This document shows positions 1-8,245 of a DNA stretch of 37,868 nt, piece after piece (positions within the stretch are counted from its first letter, which is position 1; the number at the start of each line of letters is the position of its first letter). The notes beneath the pieces were generated by a model that was given only the letters and a program-made list of their open reading frames with translations, was not told the origin of the DNA and did no database searches. Made by a program: the position numbers and the translations under genes. The DNA comes from a bacterium (GTDB taxonomy: Bacteria; Chloroflexota; Dormibacteria; Aeolococcales; Bog-877): the NCBI GenBank assembly GCA_021802045.1, contig JAKABB010000018.1, forward strand, positions 1 through 37,868. The letters run 5' to 3'.

Positions 1-1424
1 ATGTGCATGGGGCGCTGCTTCAATGGGGCCACGGCCTTGCAGCCGTGGAAACACGATGGCTCAGTGTGGGGACGTGATCCGAATCCTGGCTTCAATGGGG
101 CCACGGCCTTGCAGCCGTGGAAACCTTCCCGGGCTCCCGGACGCTGATCGGCCTCCCCGAGCTTCAATGGGGCCACGGCCTTGCAGCCGTGGAAACCATC
201 GGCCGGTCGGAGCGCGGAGCGATCATGCACCTGCTTCAATGGGGCCACGGCCTTGCAGCCGTGGAAACACCGCACCGGTGTCGGATTCGGCCGACGCCGA
301 CGCGCTTCAATGGGGCCACGGCCTTGCAGCCGTGGAAACCCCGAGGGGGCCAGGTAGCGCACCGTCGTGTCTCCCGCTTCAATGGGGCCACGGCCTTGCA
401 GCCGTGGAAACCGGGCACGTGTGGTTCGTCACGCGGCGCCCCTCCTCGCTTCAATGGGGCCACGGCCTTGCAGCCGTGGAAACCCTCCAGCAGGCCCTTC
501 AGCATGGGCCCGCTCGGGACGCTTCAATGGGGCCACGGCCTTGCAGCCGTGGAAACACTCCAGCAGGCCCTTCAGCATGGGCCCGGACGGGACGCTTCAA
601 TGGGGCCACGGCCTTGCAGCCGTGGAAACCCAGCGTGATCGCGTAGCGGGCGTAGAGGGACACCACGCTTCAATGGGGCCACGGCCTTGCAGCCGTGGAA
701 ACTTTGCCGCTCTTGGCGAGCTGCGCGATCAGTTCGCCGCTTCAATGGGGCCACGGCCTTGCAGCCGTGGAAACCGCTACTGGATCGTGGACGCGGGGGT
801 GTGGGGCCGGCTTCAATGGGGCCACGGCCTTGCAGCCGTGGAAACGGGGTCATCCGTGACGAGCATCACCTTCTGCCGGGAGCTTCAATGGGGCCACGGC
901 CTTGCAGCCGTGGAAACCAGGATTCGTGGTGGCGAGGATGGTGACGCGCGCGTTGGCTTCAATGGGGCCACGGCCTTGCAGCCGTGGAAACGTCCGATCC
1001 TACCTTCCGCGCGAACTGGCAGGGCATGCTTCAATGGGGCCACGGCCTTGCAGCCGTGGAAACCTCGCGGCGAGTCCTGATCTACCCGTACGTGACGCCG
1101 CTTCAATGGGGCCACGGCCTTGCAGCCGTGGAAACGGGGAAAGTCACCCATGCTGTAGAGAAGGGAAGTGATGCTTCAATGGGGCCACGGCCTTGCAGCC
1201 GTGGAAACCGAAGCTGGTAGACGCTATCGACTTCACAAAGACAGCTTCAATGGGGCCACGGCCTTGCAGCCGTGGAAACACGATCTCTCGGGTGACGCGG
1301 AGTGATGCCACGTGGGCTTCAATGGGGCCACGGCCTTGCAGCCGTGGAAACCCCGCGCTGCCGCCCTCGCCGCTGCCGCCGCGTCCGTGCTTCAATGGGG
1401 CCACGGCCTTGCAGCCGTGGAAAC
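1..1424 (-). CRISPR. CRISPR array, type I-G, 20 repeats visible, left end cut by window edge
   Basis: Twenty copies of a 36-bp repeat start at 17, 89, 161, 233, 304, 376, 448, 521, 594, 667, 739, 810, 882, 956, 1028, 1100, 1173, 1244, 1316 and 1389. They enclose 19 complete spacers of 35-38 bp; bases 1-16 are the tail of another spacer, so the array continues to the left. The repeats look identical by eye. Each holds a perfect 7-bp stem, CCACGGC/GCCGTGG, with a 6-nt loop. On the minus strand the repeat starts GTTTCC and ends ATTGAAGC, giving 12 nt after the stem, enough for the usual 8-nt crRNA handle. On the plus strand only AAAC follows the stem. Together with cas genes on the right and on the same strand, this favours minus-strand transcription with the leader at 1425-1633. 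Newest spacers would then be at the right. Spacers at 484-520 and 557-593 are near-identical. Confidence 0.98.
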
Positions 1425-1633
1425 GGCGGGATCTGATCTCGCCGGGAGGAGAGGATACTCCACGGGACGGTTGCCGACCCCACGTGGTAACCGCTCACGG
1501 CGGGGCTGGACGCTCGATCTGATCGAACGGGGTGGTTGGCACCGGCCAAGGCTCGTGCGAGCGGCTATGAGGGCTCTCCTCATCACCTCGCCGCTCGCAT
1601 GGCGGCAACTATGAGATTGTCAAGGAGCGCTGG
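1425..1633 (-). promoter_or_regulatory. Probable CRISPR leader between cas2 and the array
   Basis: This 209-bp stretch has no convincing gene and lies between the cas2 stop and the first repeat, the usual leader position. Next to the repeat is a 19-bp imperfect palindrome, GGCGGGATC-T-GATCTCGCC (1425-1443, one mismatch). A second, perfect palindrome, TCGATC-T-GATCGA, lies at 1514-1526. Both contain GATCTGATC, 86 bp apart. On the minus strand a TATCCT hexamer (1457 to 1452) fits the TAnnnT -10 form seen elsewhere in the window and would start pre-crRNA about 20 nt before the first repeat. No good -35 box is visible. The promoter role and any integrase or host-factor binding are inferred. Confidence 0.65.
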
Positions 1634-1933
1634 TCAGACGATCGTGTACCGGCGAACTTCTGGGACCCGCCCAACACCCAGCGAGCGGATCCGCTTTGAT
1701 CCGCTGCCCGAGGCTGGGCCCAGGTCGACGATCGCTATGGAATCCTCGGACAGGCTCATCACTCGAAGCACTGCGGTCTCCAGCAGTACCCGCTCCGTAC
1801 CGGAGAGGTCACAGAGGAAGACCGAGTACTGCAGAGGGTCTCCGAAGCCCAGCATGGCGTCATGCGTGCGACGTAGGCGGGTGGGCTCCCGCACGTCGTA
1901 GCAGACGAGCAGTCGGTGGCGCGGCCGGGTCAT
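1634..1933 (-). CDS. cas2: Cas2, CRISPR adaptation protein
   Basis: Cas2 is the small ferredoxin-fold dimer that bridges two Cas1 dimers in the spacer-integration complex. The 99-residue product has the family length, an N-terminal hydrophobic strand followed by the conserved Asp at about residue 13 (LLVCYDVREPTR), and the second strand YSVFLCDL near residues 36-43. The ATG at 1933 overlaps the stop of cas4-cas1 as ATGA, so translation is probably coupled. It is the last cas gene before the leader. The identification rests on sequence pattern and position between Cas1 and the array, and both agree. Confidence 0.95.
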   Translation of the reverse strand: MTRPRHRLLVCYDVREPTRLRRTHDAMLGFGDPLQYSVFLCDLSGTERVLLETAVLRVMSLSEDSIAIVDLGPASGSGSKRIRSLGVGRVPEVRRYTIV

Positions 1934-3585
1934 CGGGTCGTGAATGCTCGATAGCTGGGGAGCTCGCCCGCGATGGTCCGGGCCAGCAAGCGGGCCTGAA
2001 CCCCAAGTATTCGACGGTAGCTGACGGAGTAGCCAAAGAGGGGGTGGCGGATCACGGTGTCCATCCGCTCCTCGTAGGCGCGGATGACCGTTCGGCGAGC
2101 CTGGTCTGTGAGTGCGACGGCCCGACCGCGTCGCAGGAAGTCGCCCGGGCTGAGGACCCGATTGTTCAGCAGGGTCAAGGCGACGGAGTCCGCCAGCAGG
2201 GCACGGAACTCCTCGGCCAGATCCAGGGCGAGCGAGGGTCGCCCGTAGTGGAGCTGATGGAGGATGCCCCGGTAGGGGTCGAGGCCGACCCCTAGCAACG
2301 CCACCACGGCATCGCGGGTCAGGAGGCTGTAGAGGAACGAGAGCACGGCGTTGACCGGATCGGTCGGGGGTCGTCGGACCCTGGCGCGGAAGTCGAATCC
2401 GCTGTCCTCTCTCAGCATCCCGGCGAAGTGGGCGAAGTAGGCCTTGGCCGCCAGGCCTTCGATGCCGAGGAGCTGATCGATCGACGCCACTTGGTGGGCC
2501 AGCATGCCGAGCCGGCTGAGCTCGCGCAGCACCAGCTGGGGATCAAGCCGATGATTGCGCCGGAGCAGGGTTCGCTGATTCTTGATCTTGCCGACCACCA
2601 CGGCCTGAGCCAGAGGCAGGCACGCCGCCGGGTCGTCGGCGAGTCGGTGCTGGCGGCAGCGGAGTTCGACGTTGCGGAAGGCCACGCCGGTCGTGAGGGC
2701 GACGAGCCAGCCCCCGTAGGTATGGTGCAGGATGGGAATCTCTTGTTCGGTCAGGGCTCGGATGGCCTGGGCCGAGATCGACACGTTGCCGTACACGGAG
2801 AGGCTGGCCACATCGAGCAGCCGGAGGTGCTCTGGGGAACCCTCCCGGCGACGAATGACCAGACGCTCGCCGGTCTTCCCCACCGAGGCCCCCTGCTCCA
2901 CCACGTACACCAGGCCCGCGTCGGCTCGGCCGGGAACCAGGCGCCGAACTTCTCCCAGGGGGATCCCGCGCAAGAGGTTGACCTCGTCAGGCAGGCAAAT
3001 GCCGACGAGGGAGCACCGGGGACACTTGGGGCTGTCGACCAGCGGTGGTGGGGGTACCGTCTGCGCGACTGCCTCCCGGAGTTCGCCCAGGAGCTGGCGG
3101 GTTCGGGCCACCAGGTCATCGTCGAAGACGACGGGGACCCGCTGTTTCGTCGCCGCAAAGTAGAGGACTCCGTCCTCGCAGTGGTAGCCGTTCTCTCGAA
3201 GCAGCAGTCCTTGGGCGCACAGCTGGACGAGTTCAGGCTCCCAAGGGCCTTGGGAGCCGGGCGCCCCCTTCTTGTAGTCGACGGGCCGGACTGTCCCGTT
3301 CGCTCCCTCCAGCAGGTCGAGACGGGCAATCATCCCGAGGTCGGGCGACGAGAGCAGGACGGACCGCGCCGCGATCCGGTCCTCCGGGGCGAGCTCCTCG
3401 GGCGGGGGGAGCGAGCCGCGCTCCTCATCGACCCGGCGGTGCGTCAACGCACCCTCCAGCGTGTCCTCACTGTGCGCGAACTCGCCCTGGACCCACTCCA
3501 GATGGAACAGCCGGGGACAGTAGGCGAACTCGTTGAGCATCCGGGCCGGGACCAGGCGGGGCGGCGCCGCGTCCATGGTGGTCAC
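1930..3585 (-). CDS. cas4-cas1: Cas4-Cas1 fusion, spacer acquisition
   Basis: A 551-residue fusion. Residues 1 to about 200 are Cas4, a RecB-like Fe-S nuclease that trims prespacers and selects them by PAM: Cys23 (AYCPRLFHLE), Asp90, the PVDYKKG nuclease motif (101-107), and Cys188, Cys191 and Cys197 complete a four-cysteine cluster. Residues from about 210 to 551 are Cas1, the integrase: metal ligands are probably Glu376 (GIEG), His446 (LHYGRP) and Asp455 within SLALDLAEEF. Cas4-Cas1 fusions are typical of type I-G/I-U loci, such as the Geobacter system. The start is GTG at 3585, overlapping the csb2 stop as GTGA; an in-frame ATG lies three codons later. All expected catalytic residues are present, so the adaptation module looks intact. 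Confidence 0.96.
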   Translation of the reverse strand: MTTMDAAPPRLVPARMLNEFAYCPRLFHLEWVQGEFAHSEDTLEGALTHRRVDEERGSLPPPEELAPEDRIAARSVLLSSPDLGMIARLDLLEGANGTVRPVDYKKGAPGSQGPWEPELVQLCAQGLLLRENGYHCEDGVLYFAATKQRVPVVFDDDLVARTRQLLGELREAVAQTVPPPPLVDSPKCPRCSLVGICLPDEVNLLRGIPLGEVRRLVPGRADAGLVYVVEQGASVGKTGERLVIRRREGSPEHLRLLDVASLSVYGNVSISAQAIRALTEQEIPILHHTYGGWLVALTTGVAFRNVELRCRQHRLADDPAACLPLAQAVVVGKIKNQRTLLRRNHRLDPQLVLRELSRLGMLAHQVASIDQLLGIEGLAAKAYFAHFAGMLREDSGFDFRARVRRPPTDPVNAVLSFLYSLLTRDAVVALLGVGLDPYRGILHQLHYGRPSLALDLAEEFRALLADSVALTLLNNRVLSPGDFLRRGRAVALTDQARRTVIRAYEERMDTVIRHPLFGYSVSYRRILGVQARLLARTIAGELPSYRAFTTR

Positions 3586-4985
3586 CGTACCGGCATGAAC
3601 AGCCCGAGACCGAAGTGACTGAGTGCGCCGAGGGCGATGGGCCCCGCGACCGCCTCGGGGAAGGTGATCTCAAGCCCCGTGGCCCGCCGGGCATCCTCCA
3701 GGCGATCGGTCGTCGGTCGGTGCCGCCGGAAGGCGAGCCAGTCGCCCTCGAGGGGCCGGATCTCGGTGGGGGCCGGCTGGTCGCGCCACGCGAGCTCCTC
3801 GGTCACTTGGCTGGTCAGATGCTGGTCCCAGGGGGTTCGGCGCTTGGGATGGCGGGCCGGGGCGAACGGGGTGAAGCTTCGCCACACTCGCGCCGGTCCC
3901 ATCAGTTCCGGGGCGACGGCGGCGATGTCCCCGAACGCCTCCAGGCCGAGCCGCGCTGGCCGGAAGTCCGGCACGTGGGCGTAGCCGACCAGGCGATCCA
4001 GGCTGGCGAGCGCCTGGACGACCCCCTCTTCGAGCCCGCCCGGTGCCCAGACGACGAGGTGATCCAGCAACTGGTCGCCATCCAAATCGAGGGCGAAGTA
4101 GTGGGCGTGGCGATGCCCCGCCAGGGGCATCCCGGTCGCATCCTTGCCGGCCAGCGTGGGTGACGGCGCCCCGTCGAAGTGCCGGCCGTATCGCGCCAGG
4201 CAGGCGCGGCGGAGGATATCGGTCACGCCCACCGCGGCCCGGCACGCCGGCCGCGCCGGGGTGGCGATCGCCCACCGAACGGCTGTCGGCGAGCGGCGGA
4301 CCCTGTGGTGAACGACCCGGACCGGCGTGACCGGAACACGGCGGGCGTAGGGCTGCCAGCGTGCTCCGGGCGGATCGACGCGCCGGGCCGCCCGGATATC
4401 CATGGTCCGGGCCGTGAGGGCGTGAAGGTCGAGAGGCAGTTCCGGTACCAGGACGCGGACGAAGGGGGCGTCCGCAGCGTCGAGGGCCACGGGCTCGGCT
4501 CTCGTGACCGGCCCCGACGGCTGGCCGACCGGGTGGTGCTCACCCGGCGGGAGGAGGTGGGCCTCGCACAGCGACTCGGCCCGCCCGAGACAGGGGAGCA
4601 AGGGCGCCAACTCCTCAAGCGCCGCGCGGGCCTCGGGTTCGAGGTCGGCTGGCCAAGTGACGACGATGGCCGCCCCCGGCTCGAACACGGCGAACGCGTC
4701 GAACGCGAGATCCTGACCGTGTCCGATGTCGGGCATGTAGTGGCGGGTGTGAGCCTCCCCGAACTCGGGGAGGTGGAAGGTCGGTGGGGCTGCCAGCTGG
4801 GAGAGCAGGCCGTGCATGGTGGCTTCAGGCAGCTGCGGAGCCCGGGTCCGCCACGTGGCATAGAGCGCACGGAGGAGACGCCAGGGAGACGGCGGCCACT
4901 CGATGGCGGCCTCGTTCACATGGCGCCCCCATGGAGTGGCGTGGTACCGGCCCCACGGAAAGACCAGCTCCAGCGAGGTTGCCAT
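3582..4985 (-). CDS. csb2: Csb2, Cas5-Cas6 fusion subunit of type I-G Cascade
   Basis: Matches the Csb2 (GSU0054-like) family, in which a Cas5-like RAMP domain is joined to a Cas6-like RAMP domain. The protein should cap the 5' end of the crRNA and also process pre-crRNA, which explains the absence of a separate cas6. The N-terminus (LELVFPWGRYHATPWGRHVN) and the WPPSPWRLLRALYATW segment are typical of the family. The C-terminal half has Gly-rich RAMP-like segments ending FGLGLFMPVR. Length is 467 residues from ATG 4985, whose A is shared with the csb1 stop (TGATG). The reading frame is open further upstream, but that part is the antisense shadow of csb1. The catalytic Cas6 histidine was not assigned. 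Confidence 0.92.
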   Translation of the reverse strand: MATSLELVFPWGRYHATPWGRHVNEAAIEWPPSPWRLLRALYATWRTRAPQLPEATMHGLLSQLAAPPTFHLPEFGEAHTRHYMPDIGHGQDLAFDAFAVFEPGAAIVVTWPADLEPEARAALEELAPLLPCLGRAESLCEAHLLPPGEHHPVGQPSGPVTRAEPVALDAADAPFVRVLVPELPLDLHALTARTMDIRAARRVDPPGARWQPYARRVPVTPVRVVHHRVRRSPTAVRWAIATPARPACRAAVGVTDILRRACLARYGRHFDGAPSPTLAGKDATGMPLAGHRHAHYFALDLDGDQLLDHLVVWAPGGLEEGVVQALASLDRLVGYAHVPDFRPARLGLEAFGDIAAVAPELMGPARVWRSFTPFAPARHPKRRTPWDQHLTSQVTEELAWRDQPAPTEIRPLEGDWLAFRRHRPTTDRLEDARRATGLEITFPEAVAGPIALGALSHFGLGLFMPVR

Positions 4986-6013
4986 CAGGACTCGTCTACG
5001 GCGGCCGCAGGCTCGGCCTGCGGCCGCTTCTTCTTCCCACTGGACCAGACCACCTCGATCGGCCGCCCGTCCCCGATCAGATCCCGGCACTCTCCGATGA
5101 GCCGCCGCAGTTCGAGCTCCAGATCGGCGCGTGATGGCAGAGCGGTCCCGGCCCGGTCTGTGATCTCTGGGTCGACCACCGCCAGGTCACAGGCGGTGCG
5201 CAGGCGAAGCCCGCCGTCGAGCAGCGACCGGATCTCCCACCGGACCAGGGTTGCGAGCATCTCGGTGGCCGCACCCCCCAATCCATAGCTGCGGAGTTGC
5301 GCCAAGTCGAGGGCGAACGAGGCCTGGATGCGGGCGGCCGTGTACTCGGTCCGGTGGTACGGCACGAAGCCATAGCCCTCCGTCGCGCCGCCTGACTCAC
5401 CGACCTGGTGGCGAACCTCGTCACGCTTCACCCCGCCACTGTTCGCGGCGCGTACCTCCACCGCCTCGATGAAGCTCGTCACCGCCCGAGCGATCCGCGG
5501 CTGGCCCGGCCAGATCTTGGCCGGCTCGGCGAAGAACACTCCGTGGATCAAGCACAGGGGATCGAGGGCGAACACGGCCCGGGCGATGTCGCGCGGGGCC
5601 AGCGGTGTGTCGTCGCGCAGGGCCAGGCGCTCTCGGATCACCTCCCGCATGCCCCGGCCATCGAGGGCTGAATCTTTGATGAAGGCCGAGGCGAGCCGGT
5701 GGGCCTCGGTCCGGCTGGACGTCAGGTACCGTCCGTCCTCGGCCGCCACCACCCGGACGTAGGGCAGCCCGACGAGCGCGGACGCGGGACTGTGGGCGGG
5801 TGCATCCCATCCGACCGCCTCCAGCCGGTTGGCCATGGACTGGGCCGACTCCAGTAGCAGCGCTGGCACCCATTCGACGGTCCCGTCTCGTCGGACCGGG
5901 CGATCGAACAGGGCGGGGCCGAGATCTGGAAACCCGGTGGGCTGGAATCGAGCTCCGGCGACCGGCTCCAGGTCGACGTCAAAGAGCTGCCGGTGTGCGG
6001 TGGTCATGGGCAT
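4985..6013 (-). CDS. csb1: Csb1, Cas7 backbone subunit of type I-G Cascade
   Basis: A 342-residue Csb1 (GSU0053-like) protein, the Cas7-type RAMP that should polymerise along the crRNA spacer to form the Cascade backbone. Family-like features are the N-terminal FDVDLEPVAGARFQPTGFPD, the SMANRLE segment and the central region LALRDDTPLAPRDIARAVFALDPLCLIHGVFFA. The perfect AGGAGG on the minus strand just upstream serves ATG 6013 (4 nt away) or ATG 6007 (10 nt away); the choice is open. It follows csx17 by 12 nt, the only gap in the cas operon, and its own strong ribosome site would suit a subunit needed in several copies. It overlaps csb2 by one base. Confidence 0.92.
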   Translation of the reverse strand: MPMTTAHRQLFDVDLEPVAGARFQPTGFPDLGPALFDRPVRRDGTVEWVPALLLESAQSMANRLEAVGWDAPAHSPASALVGLPYVRVVAAEDGRYLTSSRTEAHRLASAFIKDSALDGRGMREVIRERLALRDDTPLAPRDIARAVFALDPLCLIHGVFFAEPAKIWPGQPRIARAVTSFIEAVEVRAANSGGVKRDEVRHQVGESGGATEGYGFVPYHRTEYTAARIQASFALDLAQLRSYGLGGAATEMLATLVRWEIRSLLDGGLRLRTACDLAVVDPEITDRAGTALPSRADLELELRRLIGECRDLIGDGRPIEVVWSSGKKKRPQAEPAAAVDES

Positions 6014-6025
6014 GACACCTCCTGG

Positions 6026-8245
6026 TCACGTGAGGGGTGGCGGGACGATCCGGCGGATCAGAGCCGCCGCATCCTGTGTGGTGATCGGGAACAGCAGAGC
6101 CGCGGCCAGCCGCGGACCCGGCGGCCCGGTTCGCTGCACGATCCCCCCGTCGGTCACAGCTGGATCGAGGCGGGCGATCCGCAGCCGTCGCAGCGCGGCG
6201 TCGACGACCGGGAGGACCGCCCCGCCGGCCAAGCGCCCGAGCCAATCCGCCTCGGGACGGAGGTGGACCGTGGTGTCGCTCGAGACCGGAATGGGCCGGC
6301 CGTGGAAGAAGGGGGCGAGAAGCACCCAGGCCGTCGGGGCGAGGGCCCTCCAGTCGTGGGAAGGAACGAACCACCCCGAGACGTCCACGGGCTCTGCCAC
6401 CCAATCCAGGAGGAGCAGCGCCCCCAGCCACTCGCCCACCCGAGTGTCGTCAAGGTCGTCGGCGGCGAATCGAGCCGCGTCGATCCCGGGCGCGGCGATC
6501 CGCCACCGGTACGCCGTTTGGACCCCGATCCCTGCCTCGCGTTCGCCGGAGGCCGGTCGCGCCTCCTCACCGTCGCTCGAGGCGCGGGCCTCCACCGACC
6601 GCCGGGCGTGCGCCAGAGCCAGTACGTCGTGAATCGGTCGGTGGCCCAACCCGGCGACGGGCGCCGGCGCCTCCGACCAGACAAGGCCGGGCGTCTGGCG
6701 CGATCGGGTCACGGGCCGCAGCAGCCGCCGGAGCCCTGCGCCGCCATCGTCGTGCTGGGACGCCAACGCGACCGCGAGCCGGAACTCCGCGGATCCATCG
6801 TCGAGGTGCGGGACCCAGGCCGACGCGGCCAGTCCCTGAATCGGCCGGAGGTCCGGCGGGCCCTTGTGGAAGGCTGGCGCACGGCCCACTCCGGTCTCGA
6901 GGTCCGCCGCGGCCACCAGCACCTGCTGCAGCTCTGCCGGACCACCCCGGGTGGCGAGCCCGAAGGCGGCCGTGTCGAACCGACGGAGGGCCGCCGCGAC
7001 CGTCGCCGGCATGTTCTTGCGGCGTCGGACGCGGTCGACCCACAGATCGAGGCGCGATAGCAGGGGAACGTCCTGGGCGTCCCGCACGCGAACCCTCCCC
7101 ACCGGGACCGCGAGCGGACTCTGTCCGAGCCGGTCGACGAAGACGTGCCGCACGAACGTGTCGACCCCCCGGTCGACTCCCAAGGTGGCGGCGGCTCGGA
7201 CCATCTCGCCCCCGGTCCCGGCCTGCCGGCCCTGCCATTCCGCCCGGCCCTCACCGATGAGGTGGCCGATCTCCCGAGCCGTGGCCGGTCGCCGCCAGAC
7301 CGGGGCCCACAACTCCCCCTTGGCGGACTCGCTGCTGCTGGCACTGGCAAAGCCAGCTGGTGAGGTGCCGAACATGAAGGGCATCGCCGCCTTCCCCCGA
7401 CTGCTGGCCCCCAGCCGGCGGGCGGGAGCGCTCGCGAACAGGAGGGCACCCTCCAGCAGCAGCACATAGTCCCAGGGATTGACGACGCTCTCGGCACTCC
7501 CGACGGGGGAGGAGTTGACCCCGCCGGCCGCTCCCGGGTCGAACTGGCCCACCTTGCCCTCGACAGCCGGTCCAGCACTGTCCGCGAACAGCGCCGCCCG
7601 CAGCCAACCCGCCGAGTCTTCCGGGCTCGGGGCCCGCCGTCCGCTGCGCAGACATAAGACCTCACCCAGCCGCTGCATGAAGCTGATCGAGAGCTCCTGG
7701 CTCCCCAGGTTGCCCCCCGTCCCCAGCAGCGGGACGCCAAACTCAGGTTCCTCGGCCAGCACGACTGCGGCATCGAGCCAGGCCACCGCCACGTCCGGGA
7801 ACCGGGCACGGCACAACTCGACCACGCGCGCCTTGTGTTTCTTGTCCCAGAACTGGGTGCCGGACGGGTCGCGCCACCCGCGGCGCTCACCCTCGGCCAC
7901 CACCTGCCGCCCAGCGCGGATGGCGGCTCGGTAGGCAGCGAGCCGCTCCCCGGACGATGCCTCGATCATCTGTAGCGTCTGCTCGGCCTCCGGACGCTTT
8001 CCCGGCACGCGGAAGCCACTGCCGCTGTTCCATGGGGCTACCAATGGAGCCGGGTGGTATTCGTCCCGGAGGAAGGCCACCAGGTCCGTCTCGTGGAGCG
8101 CCGAGGCGAGCGTGAAGGTGTCGCCATGCCAGCGACCCCTCGCATCCGGGTCCTTCTGCTGTCCGACGAGCCGGAGTACCCCGAGGGCCTTCAGATACGA
8201 GCCGAGTGGCTCGGGACGGCAGCCGGGGAGAGGCACCTCGATCAC
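6026..8245 (-). CDS. csx17: Csx17, large subunit (Cas8-like) of type I-G Cascade
   Basis: A 739-residue protein opening with PLPGCRPEPLGSYLKALGVL, the hallmark N-terminus of Csx17, the signature large subunit of type I-G/I-U systems. It is expected to recognise PAM and hold the Cascade complex together, replacing Cas8. Other family-like segments are VAPWNSGSGF near residues 70-79 and a region around 235-300 rich in Gly and Ser. No enzymatic motif is visible, as expected for a structural and recognition subunit. The start is GTG 8245, overlapping the cas3 stop as GTGA. Length is normal for the family, so the gene appears intact. Confidence 0.93.
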   Translation of the reverse strand: MIEVPLPGCRPEPLGSYLKALGVLRLVGQQKDPDARGRWHGDTFTLASALHETDLVAFLRDEYHPAPLVAPWNSGSGFRVPGKRPEAEQTLQMIEASSGERLAAYRAAIRAGRQVVAEGERRGWRDPSGTQFWDKKHKARVVELCRARFPDVAVAWLDAAVVLAEEPEFGVPLLGTGGNLGSQELSISFMQRLGEVLCLRSGRRAPSPEDSAGWLRAALFADSAGPAVEGKVGQFDPGAAGGVNSSPVGSAESVVNPWDYVLLLEGALLFASAPARRLGASSRGKAAMPFMFGTSPAGFASASSSESAKGELWAPVWRRPATAREIGHLIGEGRAEWQGRQAGTGGEMVRAAATLGVDRGVDTFVRHVFVDRLGQSPLAVPVGRVRVRDAQDVPLLSRLDLWVDRVRRRKNMPATVAAALRRFDTAAFGLATRGGPAELQQVLVAAADLETGVGRAPAFHKGPPDLRPIQGLAASAWVPHLDDGSAEFRLAVALASQHDDGGAGLRRLLRPVTRSRQTPGLVWSEAPAPVAGLGHRPIHDVLALAHARRSVEARASSDGEEARPASGEREAGIGVQTAYRWRIAAPGIDAARFAADDLDDTRVGEWLGALLLLDWVAEPVDVSGWFVPSHDWRALAPTAWVLLAPFFHGRPIPVSSDTTVHLRPEADWLGRLAGGAVLPVVDAALRRLRIARLDPAVTDGGIVQRTGPPGPRLAAALLFPITTQDAAALIRRIVPPPLT

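Noticed and set aside
484..593. Near-identical spacers explained as a local duplication of one repeat-spacer unit
   Set aside because: The repeats show no changes, yet the spacer copies differ by a double change that is silent in one reading frame. Independent acquisition explains this better, though duplication is not excluded.
23..1404. Several open frames on both strands across the array
   Set aside because: They translate the repeat over and over (GATALQPWK or similar) and are artefacts of a 36-bp repeat without stop codons.
1..1424. Plus-strand transcription of the array, suggested by the GAAAC end of the repeat
   Set aside because: Only four bases follow the stem in that direction, too few for the usual 8-nt handle. 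The minus strand ends ATTGAAGC and has cas genes and a leader on the correct side.
2428..3618. A 396-codon open frame antisense to cas4-cas1
   Set aside because: It is a shadow of a GC-rich gene. The minus-strand protein has complete Cas4 and Cas1 motifs, while the antisense translation has none.
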